Of a stretch of 64,000 bases of DNA, positions 14,625 to 27,700 are shown in pieces (position 1 is the first letter of the stretch; each line of letters starts with the position of its first letter). Made by a program: the position numbers and the translations under genes. The stretch is from Anopheles merus (Eukaryota; Arthropoda; Insecta; Diptera; Culicidae): positions 42,701,197 through 42,765,196 of the forward strand of contig NC_054084.1 in assembly GCF_017562075.2 (NCBI RefSeq). The letters run 5' to 3'. The notes under the pieces are model-generated. The model saw only the letters and a list, made by a program, of their open reading frames with translations. It ran no database searches and was not told where the DNA came from.

Positions 14625-15756
14625 CGATCACTATAGGGATTCAAAATTGTAGTTTGAATGTAAGTAAGTAGTTGAATTGACGTATCTGATGGGCTGTTTG
14701 TTCTTAGTACAGGAATTTATTACTTACAGCCATTTTGTACCATTTTAGACTGGGATGAAAACAACTTTTTCAATTTGGGGGAAAAATAATTGAATTATTT
14801 TGAGAATTGAAAAAAAAAATAGAGCACGTCAACGTGGCATGGCCCGGTGAAAAATCATTCTCTAAACAAATTAACAATAATAAAAAAATGAAACATCGAT
14901 AAAAAACGCAACTAAATGTATTGAATAATGGATCAATTTAAATAAATCCCTTTCTCTGCTTTTCTCAATTCTTCCTTACGTTTCAGCCTTTCAAAATACG
15001 TTTCATAATTCTGTTTGATAACCTTGAATTACTTCGCCCGGGCACCTTGAACCCTTTGCGTGATCTTTGCCGCACTTGACACTGGGGGCACTTTTCCAGG
15101 GACAGGTTGCGAGTGTGTGCGGCAGCAGGTTCACGAATGGCCCAGGGAACGAATGAGATATACAAAGAAATGACACAAGCCATCCCCCTCCGTAAATCGA
15201 TCGGGCACTCTGTGTGTTTGCCTTTTGCGGTGACCGATGGAGGTAAGGCGTGCTAGTTGAGCGGGAGGCGTAAGGGGGATATTGGTAGAAATCATGACAA
15301 ATTTAAATTAATTTTACCACACACATACACCGGCTGGGATGCTGTGGAATGTAATTTCATGCCGCTAATCGAGTGCAAATATGTGCATTGGTTGCGGTGC
15401 AAGTGGATGGGTAAGATGTGCAAGGATGCTGAAGAGGGGTAATATTTAAACCCGATCGGTAACTAGGGTATGATTATGGGATTGAAAGACTTATAATAAT
15501 AATAATTGCAAGGGAGCGGCTGATTATGACAAGTTTTCATCGTTTTTTGTGCGGATGTATTAATTTGACAAAAAAAAGGGATTTACCAAAAAAAAAGGTA
15601 GCGAAAATTGTTTCTGATTCTTGTTCTTTAAAGTAATAATAGAAAACTATAAAAAATATGACCAAAATACAATCGAAAAAAATAATAAAAAAATGTTAGT
15701 AAAACTCTCCCGATTAGCGGTTTCACTCGTGTGCTACCAAAAGATGCATAACTCAC

Positions 15757-15900
15757 CTGAATCACTGACGTCGACCGATGAGCGATGGCGGGTCCGAAGT
15801 CGCGGCTGGGCCTTACCGCCATCGAGCTGCAGCGTAAGCTTGTCCCTTCCTGGGGGCGTGTTGCTTTTGGCCGAAATGGGCGACTGTACCTCGTTGTACA
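15757..15900 (-). CDS. osp: osp exon d: Ser/Thr/Arg-rich linker (48 codons)
   Basis: Exon of 144 nt, phase 1 in and phase 1 out. Joined to the A left by exon c it starts ATG TAC and reads MYNEVQSPISAKSNTPPG, then a middle segment with DKLTLQLDGG, then RLRTRHRSSVDVSDSG. The RTRHRSSVDVS run fits basophilic kinase consensus sites. The acceptor is GATGCACCACAG, preceded by a C-rich tract (CCCACCCCCACTCC); the donor is TCAG|GTGAGT. The frame also stays open upstream to about 16132, so the 5' border depends on the phase match with exon c. I do not recall the orthologous protein well enough here to confirm residue identity; support is phase, splice sites and coding-like composition. A long plus-strand frame (15621-16220) overlaps and is considered a shadow. 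Confidence 0.7.
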
Positions 15901-18176
15901 CTGTGGTGCATCCGTGCATCAAATCCAGGTTGCATTGTATTTTGGGAGGGTGTTGCAATGGTGGAAGGAGTGGGGGTGGGAGTGACAAAATAAAACACAA
16001 ATGGTCGAAGTGCAAGCGTAACAACCGTGCATACGCACCCAAACACACAGGCACATACAAAATCAAACAAATAAATATGAAAAAAACGCATTCAAACATG
16101 CAAAACATGAAGCAAAGCAATTTGAAATTCATTCATTTGATGATGGAAGGAATGCAGGTGAAGGATGCATTTCAAGCATATTTGATTTGGGGTGTGTCGA
16201 AATGGAGGAGAAATTGGTGATGAAGGAAAAGGAAGATGGTGGTAAAGAAAGAGAGAAAAAACGAGAAAGAAAAAGAAACAAAACTTTAATTGAAGCCAAA
16301 TGATAGATTTGCGATCGTTGTTATATTTACATTGCACAATGGGTGCTTATAAGATAGGATAAAGCGGATCAACAAAGCGATTCGGTGCAGTAAAAGATAA
16401 GAACCGTAGAGTAATATAGATTTCGTGCAGCATACCCTACAACAAACCCACCATCACGCTCAAATAGACCAAACATCATCGAACAAACACTTTGGTAACC
16501 GATCGCACAACTGTGAGATCGATGCGATCGGATCGTTATCAACTTTGTTTGGCAAACGGCAAACGCACAGCCAGGTTCCCCACGGACAGCTTTACCCATT
16601 GCCAGGGCGAAAGTAAAATAGGTTTAATGTGCCCGTGCATTGGCAGCCGTAAAACGAGGGCGCAACAGTCAGCTACATAATTAACGCGCTGGCTGTGGCG
16701 CGCTCGGTCGAAGATAACCGAGAGTAAACAGGCAGCACACAGCCGACACCCCGTGCACACAGCATCGCCATTGCCACCGGATGCAGTTTGCCCAGTCGCC
16801 TAGTTTGCGCAGGCCACTGGCGTTGTTCATCTGATTGGAAATGTCGTATTTTATTTCATAACTGAAACCTTTCAACACTTTAACACGTTGCACCATAATC
16901 ATAGCAGCGGGCCGTTGTCAGGGCCATTGCATTTAATCGCTGCGGCACGGCAAAGCGGCCGACTGCACAGTTGGTGTAGAATTTATGTTTCTAAATCGTT
17001 TGCACATTTCAAAGTGATGGTTTCGTTTTATTCTAATTGCGGGTAATGATAACGGGGTCCTACCGCACTGGGACGGTTCATGACACTTGCCGTGCCGTGC
17101 GCAGGGCAGGACGGAGAGTGGCATCGTAACGGCAGCCACGCTTTGCAACATAATTGCCAGCGCAAAAAGGATGTGCTAAGGTGTGACCGTAAATTAGGCA
17201 TACTTTATAACGTATTGTTTGGTATCGCTACGATTACAGGGATGTGTGGGGACATCGGCGTTAAGGAAATTGTCGCTCAAAGACTCTCATCACCGATAGC
17301 TGCAAATCGGTGTAAATGTGTTAGAAGTATTTTCTTCCACCATGGTTTTCTCAAGAAGCAAATCAGTGTAGAAGACGACCGAGGGGAAACGGTTTTAATG
17401 TTAGAGTTGAAGAAATTATGATCGCACGGATGAAACAGTCTTCTTCTACAACAAATGTAAGCATGGACTCTAGAACCGGCCAAGCCACAGCATTGAGCAT
17501 TTAAGTGCAGAGTCCGAACTCTTCCTACGGGGCCCTAGTCATCCCGGGAGACAACAACATCACCCCTCGTTCATCGTATCACGCCGTAGTAAGAAGGGCC
17601 TTTGTTCGGTGCAATTATCATACAATTGATAAATGAGCGTTACAATCGAATGCAACAGCGAACTAGCGAATGTCGGCAGATCTCTCGCAATGCATCTTTC
17701 GAGTTCGAATGTGCTTCGCGGGAATGTGTGACGGGGGCGTGTGGAGGCAGATGTACGTTTACAAGTATATTGCCTCCGGTCGGAGAACGTTGTGGCACAA
17801 TAACGACTGCACTGCAACATTGTTGCACTGTGGGTTGGGAAAATGTGTAAAGAGAGAGAGGGAGCAAAAGTAGTATTACATCGAAGCATAAAAGAAGTCG
17901 ATGGTTCGATCGTATAATAGCGAAATGCACTTATAGACACAGGAAATAAAAATTGCAAAAGAAAAAAAACCCCAACCAACAACAACAACGAAGGAATGGA
18001 AATGAGTACCATCGGTACCGGTTCGGTTGATGGAGCTGGTTTTGAGGGTTGATGCATCACATATCCCCGTGCGCGCACAGTAGGTGCTTATTGGCGTTGG
18101 TGTGACGCTGTAAATTATAATTACACGCGAAACTTATCAAAACGTCTCCGCTCCTCTTCTCACATGGAAATATATA

Positions 18177-18246
18177 TCTCTCTCTGTCTTTCTCTCTCTC
18201 TCTATCTCTCTCTCTCGCTCTATCTCTCTCTCTCTCTCTCTCTCTT
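18177..18246. repeat. CT-rich microsatellite, interrupted
   Basis: About 70 bp of TC repeats with a few interruptions on the plus strand, so a purine GA tract in the transcript. It therefore cannot act as a pyrimidine tract for osp splicing. Confidence 0.9.
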
Positions 18247-21200
18247 TATCACTCTTCCGAAACCGTAGGTATGACCTCTGCCCATTGATGAATATCTGGC
18301 TTTGCAACAATGTATGCAGTGTCAGTGAGCATGCACGCGAAACGAGTGGGGGCAAACACAAGGAAGAACATACACTCAGAGACAATCGAAAAGCCAATAT
18401 TTTGCTACACGGGAGACAACACGAAAAATGGCTGTAATTAATAAGGAACCTTTTTATTTTTGTTTCCACCCGGGGGAAGGTGTGCCGGCATGCTTGGCAT
18501 GAAATCAATTTAGCTGCCCCTCTGGTTAGCAATTGTAACGCGCTGATAAACACGGTTCACGTTGGGTTACAATTTATCGACATGCGAAATTAAAAGGAAA
18601 ACAATCACCAATGTTCGAAGGAAGAAATATTCCTACAAGCAGGGAAGGCTTTTGGGTGGTGTTTTTTTTTTACCGTCGATTTCTAAGTGTGTGCTGTTAA
18701 TGAAACAATGCAGCAAAGAAAAGGAAGAATGCGCAAAGGATAACAAAATTAAAGGGGCAATATATTCTGTCTATAACCACCCGTACAGAGAAAGAGACTT
18801 AAGATCGCGTAGGAAAGGGGAGAACAAAACCAAATAACATGGTATTAGAAGATGGAGGTGAGGTACAATATAAAATGAGATAAGGTCGTTTAAAGTCTCT
18901 TTGGTGTGGCGATACAAGAGACATCGATTTAAAATTCGCTGAACGGATGCACCGAACCAACCATCCGAACATTGCACCAGAACACGAACAAACCTCTAAA
19001 TCGAAAATCCACCGAGCACAAGAGGGGCGTTGAGCGTCCCTCCAGCTCCTGCAACCTTTCAACCCCCTTTTTTCTGCCAGCCCAGACAACGTGTCTGTCC
19101 GGTATCGATTTATCTTTCCATCCTGTAACCTCCATCCATCCTACCCTCAAAGCCCCTTTAAGCTGATTCGTGTTACTGCAGGCAGCACCCCACGGTTTGA
19201 CTCGCGTACACTAATCAGCTTCAAAACCTTTGACTGCGCGAATAAATAAACTCTGCGGCGATTGCAGTCACACCCAGGGAGGGGTGGGGGGGGGGTGGTT
19301 TTCGGGTTGCGTTCGGCAGCAGTTGCAGCACATCACAAATCTCCCCCCCCCCCTTCTTTCTCCTGGTTTGGTTCCCGCCCGGCGGTAGGATTTTATGTTC
19401 CGGAAGACTGTCCGTCGCCAGCGTCGCCTGGCTGGAGCTGGGGATGAGGGCGAACATACTGCGCGGCGGGCGGTGCACAAGCGAAACCTGGCGCGACAAG
19501 TTTTCACTTTCATAATTCGTGAACCCGATGGGATGGAGAGAGGGCAGGGTCGAGGTACATCGCGAGAGGTCAACGGCCGTACCGCGTTCTGCGCTCTGCG
19601 TTGCAGCGGCATTCACGAACACGAAAGGGACGGCCTGCGGCCTGGATCGAATCGGCTTTGTTAGACCTGGGTGCGTACGTTGGAGGAAAATGCGTCGCAG
19701 TGTTAACATGTGTGGGTTTTTTTTCGGGGTGAACATCGTAATTTTTCGTTTGAATCGTTTTTTCTCTACCGTACACTTGTCCCTTTTTCATGTCGACCGT
19801 GGTGGTGTGTGCTGCAAATATGCAGGTTTCTTCTGCCACTTCAAAGACAAGCTGCGAGGGACAAGGAGGCGAAAACGAGAGGTCTAGGCTTCATTAAAAG
19901 CTAATTTATCATCTTTGTCGCCCCACACGGGAGGGAGAGCGAGTCGTGTCGGAGAGAGTCTTGTGGACGGGGACGGCCAGTGTCAAAGATGTCATGCTCT
20001 TTCGGAAAGGAACAGACTGCTTCCGCGAAGTGCATCTGCACGGTGCATCAGTGCACGGCGTGCATAACTACGTACATGATGGGTTCACCGCGGGTATGCA
20101 TGCAAGATGCATGCAGCTTGTGTTTGCAGTTTTCTAAAAGTGTGATCGTGTGATTTCTTCTTGCTTTAGTTTGCACTGTGGCGTACAGCAACATCGTGTT
20201 TCTTTGAGCTGTAGTAACATTTGAAGAAGAAGCGAACGCTGTGTCAGGTACAAGTTTTTGGAGCATCTTGTGGGATGGTAAAAGTAGCATTATGTCAATT
20301 GGATCGGTTACTGTATGTTATCCGTTGTATGGTATCGCAAACATACATCGAATTGATGTTGAGTGTGTTTAAACAGCTTATTATTTTATTTAAAGGCCAA
20401 CACTATATAATCTTTAGTTTCAATATTTGCTGTGACATCTATGATTTTTATGAAGTAACATAAAAGGCTTCGATGAGGATAACGACAATGAAATAACGAC
20501 CAGGATAACTATCTATTGTATAGTTTACTATTATATATTATATATTACTGTGAAGCACAATCTAAATCCATCAAATTGTGTTCATAATTCGTACTATTAT
20601 CCTTGTGACCACAGGCTATAAAACTAACCAAGGCCAGGCAAAACGAATTCGATTGTTGGTTTTATTGTGTTATCTACATTTTAATGAGAATGATTTGATA
20701 TGATGAAAATAATTTACACTTGTTGTGGTCGAACCATAAACAGAAAACAATTTAAACTCAACCAGCAGCATAAGCGGTCAGTGAAAACGATTTATTTGCT
20801 TCCCCTTTTCAAATTGATATCTCCAATTTGGTATCAAACAAAACTAAGCGCCTATCAGACAGACGCCCGCTTGCGTGTGTGATTAGATTTTCCTACTATG
20901 GCAAAACAGATTAATTAGGTGAAACAAAATCACTCCCTTCACGTGATCGCGATCCGAGATACGACACAACGCCTTTCGGATCGCACCTGTGGCACCTGTT
21001 TGGGTGGCACCGCGAACCTTCCGCGCGGCCAGATAGTGGTCACTTTTTTTGGAACTGGTGTGTCGCTTAACCGATTCCTAGCACCATAAATGGGCAGACC
21101 TGACCCTCGAGGCTGAGGCCGAGAAACAACGAACGCGCACAAACGCACTCCGAACAATCCGTCATAATGAAAACCGGTCATCCTTCGGAGTTGCTGCGAG

Positions 21201-24200
21201 CTGCTTCGAATTCCATCGAAAACAAAAGTTCCTCTGCTGGTTGGGAAACTCAGCGGTAACGTAAGGCTAGTTGTAGAGGCAGTAGGCCTGATAATCGGTG
21301 TCGCTGGTGGTTTGGGCTTTTGGGGTGGTAATTGTGCCCACCAGAGTCCATCCAAACCGAGTGCCGGTGGCAGGCCTTTGGCTCAAGGTTTTTTAATTGC
21401 ACATTGGCACAATTCCGAACCCGATAGGGGATACAAAATCAGGCATGAGCGCGCCGCGCCACGTTGTACGAGCGACAGACACAGCCAGCAATCGCATATT
21501 TGCAGTTTTTATTGTTTTTTTTTTTTTTAGTTTTTGCTAAAAGTTTCATGCGTACGTGGTGCTCGTATCTCGTGCAATCACCACTGCAAACATAAATGAA
21601 ACAAGCTACAACAAGCGTCGATAATTTTTGGCCACACAAGAGTGGACGGCGAAGAAGAGACAAGTGCGGTGCTGCCAAGTGGTGTGTCGTACAGACCGAA
21701 CACCTGCAGAATGGATCGGAATGTTTGACCGAATGCTTTCGCAGCCGCGGCATTGACGCGCCAGGTTGCGAAAGCCATGTCGCATGCTGGTCGCGAAGGG
21801 GGATGGGGCTGCTTTTTGCTATCGAACAAAACGGTGCGCGCAATGCAGCCCTTGAGCGTGTCTCGTCTGTGTGTTATTAATAAATAATTCACTATCTGCA
21901 CCACAATCGGCAGGCATTTTGTAGCAGTTTTTATTGGAAGCGTGGCAGTTTTTTTTAATCTTTTATAAGACCTCAAAATTACCTTTGCCATTTTGCGGCA
22001 GACTCGGGATGGTGTAATCTTAATGTTTAAACAGGATCGGCGAAGGGACTTGCGTGATGCTCAATCAAAGACGGCCAGCGCATTAATGTCAGCTCCAATG
22101 CAAAAGCCATTCCGTTGTTCGTGATTGCTTCGTGCCAGCTTCACTTTCAATGGCAAGTGCAGGCATACACATATATATTTATTTATAACACACAAATCAT
22201 GCACTGCACCATGTGCCGGAGTGGAATTGGAATTTTCTTCCTCATATCCAAGGATACAGCATATTTCCTATCCAAAAAAACTCTTCATCAAATCGATCAT
22301 CATCGAATGGTGGCAAAAGGATAGTTATAATGGCATGTTAACATGCGCAGTGGGATGCGTGGAGAGTTGCCGGAGAAGATTTACGACTTCGAAGGGATTG
22401 GCTGGCTGGCTGAAGATTTAAGGTGAATTTGGTCCTTGGCCGAGAAGAGCCGATTTCGATTGATTAAAAAAATAATCCATCGTAAGATTCGTGGAAAACG
22501 AACAGGCTGTTAATTCAAAAATCACAAGCGCTCCGAATAAAATCGATAAACACGAAAGCCTTTGCGTACTTTGCGTGCTGCGAATGCATCGATCGAACGA
22601 TCGAGCGGGGAGCGATTTATTTGCGAATGATTGCCTAAAATGTGCTAACCTTGTAGAGGCGGACAACTCAAACCCCGAGAGGTGTGATAAAAGCGTTATA
22701 TCGGTAAAGGGAATTATGTATCACTAATTTCTGCTCTTCTTCTTTTCTTTTAGTCATTTTTCACTCCTCGTACCTCCTTTGAAACTCTATAAGTCTTCTA
22801 ACCAGAGTTCTAAACGAGTTTTATCAGTCCCATTCCCAAAAAAACTGTTGCTTAGCAATTTTGCCGATGATTTATGTCGTCTGCATGTTGCATTATTCAG
22901 CACACTTTCCATCCTGCATACGGTCTTCGGACTTCGACTTAAGCGACTTTTGGCTTTTGTGCTGTGGTGCTTAAAGTACACCAAAAGTGGATAACAAAGA
23001 AATGCCTCGAGCAAAAAAAAAGAAAAAAGAAAAGAGTATTGAGATATCAAGTAGAAGGAAGCAAGTTGATGCACGATGAGCATCAGATGCGTTCGGTGCA
23101 TGCGGGAAGGTAAATGCTTCTTGCAATCGCGCGGCATGCATTCGCAATCAGCCAGCCAGGTCTCAATCAGCCTCGTTAGCGGGCTGATGTTTCGGCAAGG
23201 TTGCATTATTCATGTTCGGCAGGTAGGTATTGATTTTGGGTCTTCCAGCGTGCCAAAGCAAGATTACGATTGCTGCGCACAGCTGCCGTTGGAGCTGCAG
23301 CTTTGCTGGTCAAACGAATTGAGTCGAATAAAATCGAAAAGCGGAAGAATGTGTCAATACTTAAGACGGGTTTAAAGTGTGGAAATATTTCCGCCGAGAA
23401 TGTGCCGACCCATCAGAGATCAATCAGTTGTCAATTTGTGAGTAAAATGAAATTCGGCTTCATGTGTGCTACCTTTAGGCGGGATGTTTGGGCGTTCCAA
23501 AAGGTATGATGAAATTTTAAAAATGTTGTATCCGAAATGAAGTTTAATGAATAATCAATGAAAGAACATTATTCAAATGAAGGACCATCTGCAAATTTCA
23601 CCAATGATAGTTTATCAATCAAATCAAATTGTGCTGAATAAAATTTCCTCACATGTATCACTTGTTAGACAGAATGTTTAGTTCAACACGATCTCAGTTT
23701 TAAAATTCCAGTGATTATGGTAGGTCGTTAAGTTCACATATGTATTTAACAACAATGTTGAGCATTTATCGATTCAATAAAAATCAGGTAATTATGGAAT
23801 AGGAATACAGTAAAATGTCCTACCGCCATTCCCTGTAAGAATAATTTGAGATTTCTTTATGCAAACCAGTTGGTTCTAAACACGCCGTTGCGGCACACTT
23901 AGCGTCCAAAAGCCAATCCTTCAGCGACCTACCCTTGACGACAGCCGGCTTGCAATAAACGCTGCACAATACCCTTTGACCTGCGCACACACACAGAGTA
24001 TGCTACAGAGTCGTGGATTTTGCCGGGTGCAGCTCATAAATCGACCCCGTGCCACGACAGCAGCACAGCAACACCGGGAACTACAGCAGCAGAAGCAGTA
24101 ACAGCAGTTCAAATTACCTAATAGTTTGCAAGTTCTTTAGCTTCTTAAACAAAAAGCAAAAAACCAGTCCGGCACGGGTTAGAGCAGAATATCCACGCTC

Positions 24201-24783
24201 CAATCCCGTCGACAGGACGCGAGCGATCAAGCTCGAGATGTTGTGCCCATGCATGTTGGTGACACGAGGGCGAGAGCGCACGTTGTCTTTTTAGGGGATC
24301 AGATTTAGCATTTTGCGCCAAAGTAAGCCATGATTTATGAGAATGCAGCTGGAATGGCGGAACGTGATTTATGGTGCGCGTGTGTGCTCGCTATTAAATC
24401 ATGCTAAATGCTTTCATTATCGATTCGGGGACGGCACACGGGACTGTATGGGGTGTTTAGGCTCATATCCCATGTCTACTGCACACATTCGACCATCGTA
24501 CCAGCGCTGTTAGCGCGGTTAGACTTCATTAGAAGCGCACGCGGCTCCGAGATTAATATCACTACAGGACGCAGTTTTAGCATGCGACATTCTTTATCCC
24601 AAAATGCTGAGGCTACTGCACTAGCAGACGGAAATTTAATACCGATGAGACGGCTGCTGTTGCATAAAAGATTATATGTTTGTTGCTAACAAATTGTTTC
24701 ATGCTGATACTTAGCCCAAAAATGAACTCCCGCCTGGAGCTCCAAAATTACGGTTCGTTACGGTTTAGAAACGTAGCCGAATC

Positions 24784-24792
24784 ACTTACCTG
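24784..24792 (-). promoter_or_regulatory. osp: Recursive splice site (ratchet point) in the 18.75 kb intron
   Basis: In transcript sense the sequence is a 30-nt pyrimidine-rich run ending TTCTTCTTTCGTTGCAG directly followed by GTAAGT, with the junction between 24790 and 24789. Both halves are close to the consensus for insect recursive sites, (Y)nNCAG|GTAAGT. It splits the intron between exons c and d almost in half (9.86 kb and 8.89 kb), as expected for a device that subdivides long introns. It is not followed by an open frame in the required phase 1 with a nearby donor, so it reads as a zero-length site rather than a cassette exon. Confidence 0.8.
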
Positions 24793-27700
24793 CAACGAAA
24801 GAAGAACAGAAAAAGCAAAAAGGTAACAATATTGCACCTGCGTAAAGCAACTCATAAAACATGCAGTCAGAAGTCAAATGGCGTGTTTTGTTGTTCCCCT
24901 CCCGGCATCCTCCCGGATCACCCGCTGCCACATATTTAAGATGCATATCTTGCCGCACAATTAAGCCTCCGCCGTGTTCTTGTGGCGTGCCGGGGCCGGA
25001 CCCGCTGCGGGTGGTTCCTCGCGTGAAGTCAAGGTCAGTCATAGCAGTTTTGCGCACACACCACCACCCCGGGGTCATAATGAGAGGCGAAACGCACCAG
25101 CGAAAGACCAGCGACAAAACCATGGACCGATGGATTAGATAAATGGTGATCACGATTAGCCAATTTCGTTTCGCATCTTATGTTTGACCGTGGTGATGGT
25201 GGTTGCCGGTGTGCACTCCAATGTATGCGATCGATGATCAGTGACGAACGTCGTCGATTTGATCGAGATGGCTAATTTGGAACCGTTTAAAAGTGATTGA
25301 TGATATGGTGGTTAAATTTTTGGTAAAATTACCATTATGAGAACGTCTCGGTGTGTTTGTCGGGGAATTTAGAGAACAAGTTACGCTTGAGGCTATTAGA
25401 AAAAATCGGTTAGATAATATCTACTTGAAATCAATTTCGTTTTTGGATGTATGTTTAGAATTGGAATAAAGCGTTGTCCAATAAACACCACTTATAATTT
25501 TGATTGTTAACATAACACTTGATGCTTTGCGACTAACATACTTAAGCGATCGATTAGTCAACCACACCGTGATAGATATTACGGAAAGAAATTGGATTCC
25601 CAAATTTCGTAATTGGAAAACAGTTCGCTTTGCGGTGTGTAAATAGGTCAGCTGGAAAAACGAATTCCATTCGTTACCGCACAGCCAGCTTACGCCTATC
25701 CTACCATCCGAAACCGAAACCTCATAAAGTGGAAAGTGATCACTGCTAGTCTCCATTTCTCTACATCATAGACCGCCCCTAGCGAACCGTGCCGATCGTT
25801 GGTCGCTGTCGTAACGCAGGGAAACACACCGATCTTGGTATTGGCAGCTTTCGCACAAAAAAGGCGCACAGTCGTCACTGTCTATGGCTTTTTCTTTCAT
25901 CCCGTATTACTCCCATTCCATCCGCCCCTTCCCGCCACAAAGTGTGAAGGGGCAGAAAGAAGATAGTGATGCAGTTTTTAAATACCACCTCCCAAACGGT
26001 GACGGCATCGTTCGGAGAGGGTTTCGTTTTCAATGGTTGCCGGTTGCAAATTTCCCTTTCTTTCCGTCGCGGTAGAATTTTCATTGGAGCAAACAAATAA
26101 AAAAAGCGAAAACAACACTGCACACTTGCTTTCTGTACTTGCGGATTGCGAGAGGGGAGGGAGGCAACGAGAAGCAATAGCAAAGGAAAATTATGAAGAA
26201 ACCAAGGCACAGCACAGACACAGGAAAAGCGAGCGTCCCAGGGCAGAGATTAACCGGGAAAGATCGCGATCGTTTTCGGTTCGTGACTGGCTTGGTTCCC
26301 CAGTTTTGTTTTTGCTGTTTTTCTTGAACGTTTCGTTTGCTTCGCTTATGTCGCAAATATCTGTCACCGCTCATCTTTGCGATTAATTTATTGCAAGGCT
26401 CTGGGTTTTTTGGAGACGATGTAAGTGGAATCGTGGATTCGTTACCGGCGTACGGTTGTCGATAGTTTAATTGGTTAATTGTCGATTGATACTTCACAAT
26501 TATTTTTATTGATTAATTGAACATCGTTTAATAGCGGGCTTCAGTTGAGGTGCGGCATTCTGTTTTATATCTGCTATGTCTGCAGCAAGTCTATATTAAA
26601 AAAAAGCATCTAAGAGCAATCATTTGTCCGGGATATAGAAACAAAAAAACCCAACGCTCGCAAAACTATCAACCGACATAAATCATACCACTGATGACAT
26701 GTGTGTGTGTTGCTGTGAGGGTAGAGCTGCAGTGACCGTGCTGGGGTTTGTGTCAAAGTCACAGCACGATCATGCCAATTCCAACACCTACGACGATCGC
26801 TTTTGCCAATCCAATCGCTGCTGCTAATGTGCGTGGGACTTTTCGCGCTCTGCGTCGTTTTTTCGTTGCGCTTTGTCCCTGCATAATAAAATCTAATAAT
26901 GAGAAATAGAATGTATAATCCAGCGCCAATCGACTACTGCGCCCGTTCCGCGGGGTGTCTAGCTAGTGAAACCTACATAGGCTGAGGTTATGGTTCGATT
27001 TGTTTAATGGTGATTTCCTGCTCTCGAATTCCAATACGGTTGGGAAAGGAAGAAAACGAGCACGCGAGCAAAAGGTGCTTAAATTAGCCCGATAAGCACC
27101 GCCGTCGGAAACAATTACGGCGCAGACGTATCACCATAATTTATGACGTGCACTAAAATGTAGCAGCCGGATCATCTTTCAACACTCCGATCGACTAAAG
27201 GGGAACTACGTGAAAGAGCAGAGGACGGTTTGATAATGAAGGCGATTTATTAGACGCGTGCGGTGGTGAGTGATCCAAATTTGTTCACTTATGAATAATT
27301 TTCACAATACGATGAAGCCAGCTAATGATGGCCGACAATGGCTCGGGACAATGGTTCAGTATCAGTTAATTGAAAGTCTGCAAAGAGAAACCACGCTAAT
27401 ATCCGCTTAGAAAAGCGACAAAAAATGGCTTTGTAACAGGAAAGGAATAAAGACACTAATCTTTTCGATCGTAATTAATTTGGCAAACAAAACCATTCTC
27501 CATCGCCCGATTAGTCGTGGCACATGATCGGATCGCATGTCCGATCGGTTACATTCGAAATAGCCTTTGCAAAAAGCGATCGGTTATGAGTGCGATACAA
27601 TTTAATTGTTTTTACTCTACCACCATCACCTCCACCACCTCTTTTGCGACGGTCATTCAAATAAGGAACGTTTGGCACGCGCACGGTTTGGCCCTCTCAC

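Noticed and set aside
15621..16220. 199-codon plus-strand frame
   Set aside because: It overlaps osp exon d on the other strand and begins in low-complexity AT DNA; best explained as a shadow.
19221..19904. Several overlapping frames on both strands (up to 171 codons)
   Set aside because: All frames are open because of local base composition with G and C runs; no frame stands out.
23210..23226. GGCAG|GTAGGT on the plus strand as a ratchet point
   Set aside because: Wrong strand for osp, weak pyrimidine tract and no plus-strand gene.
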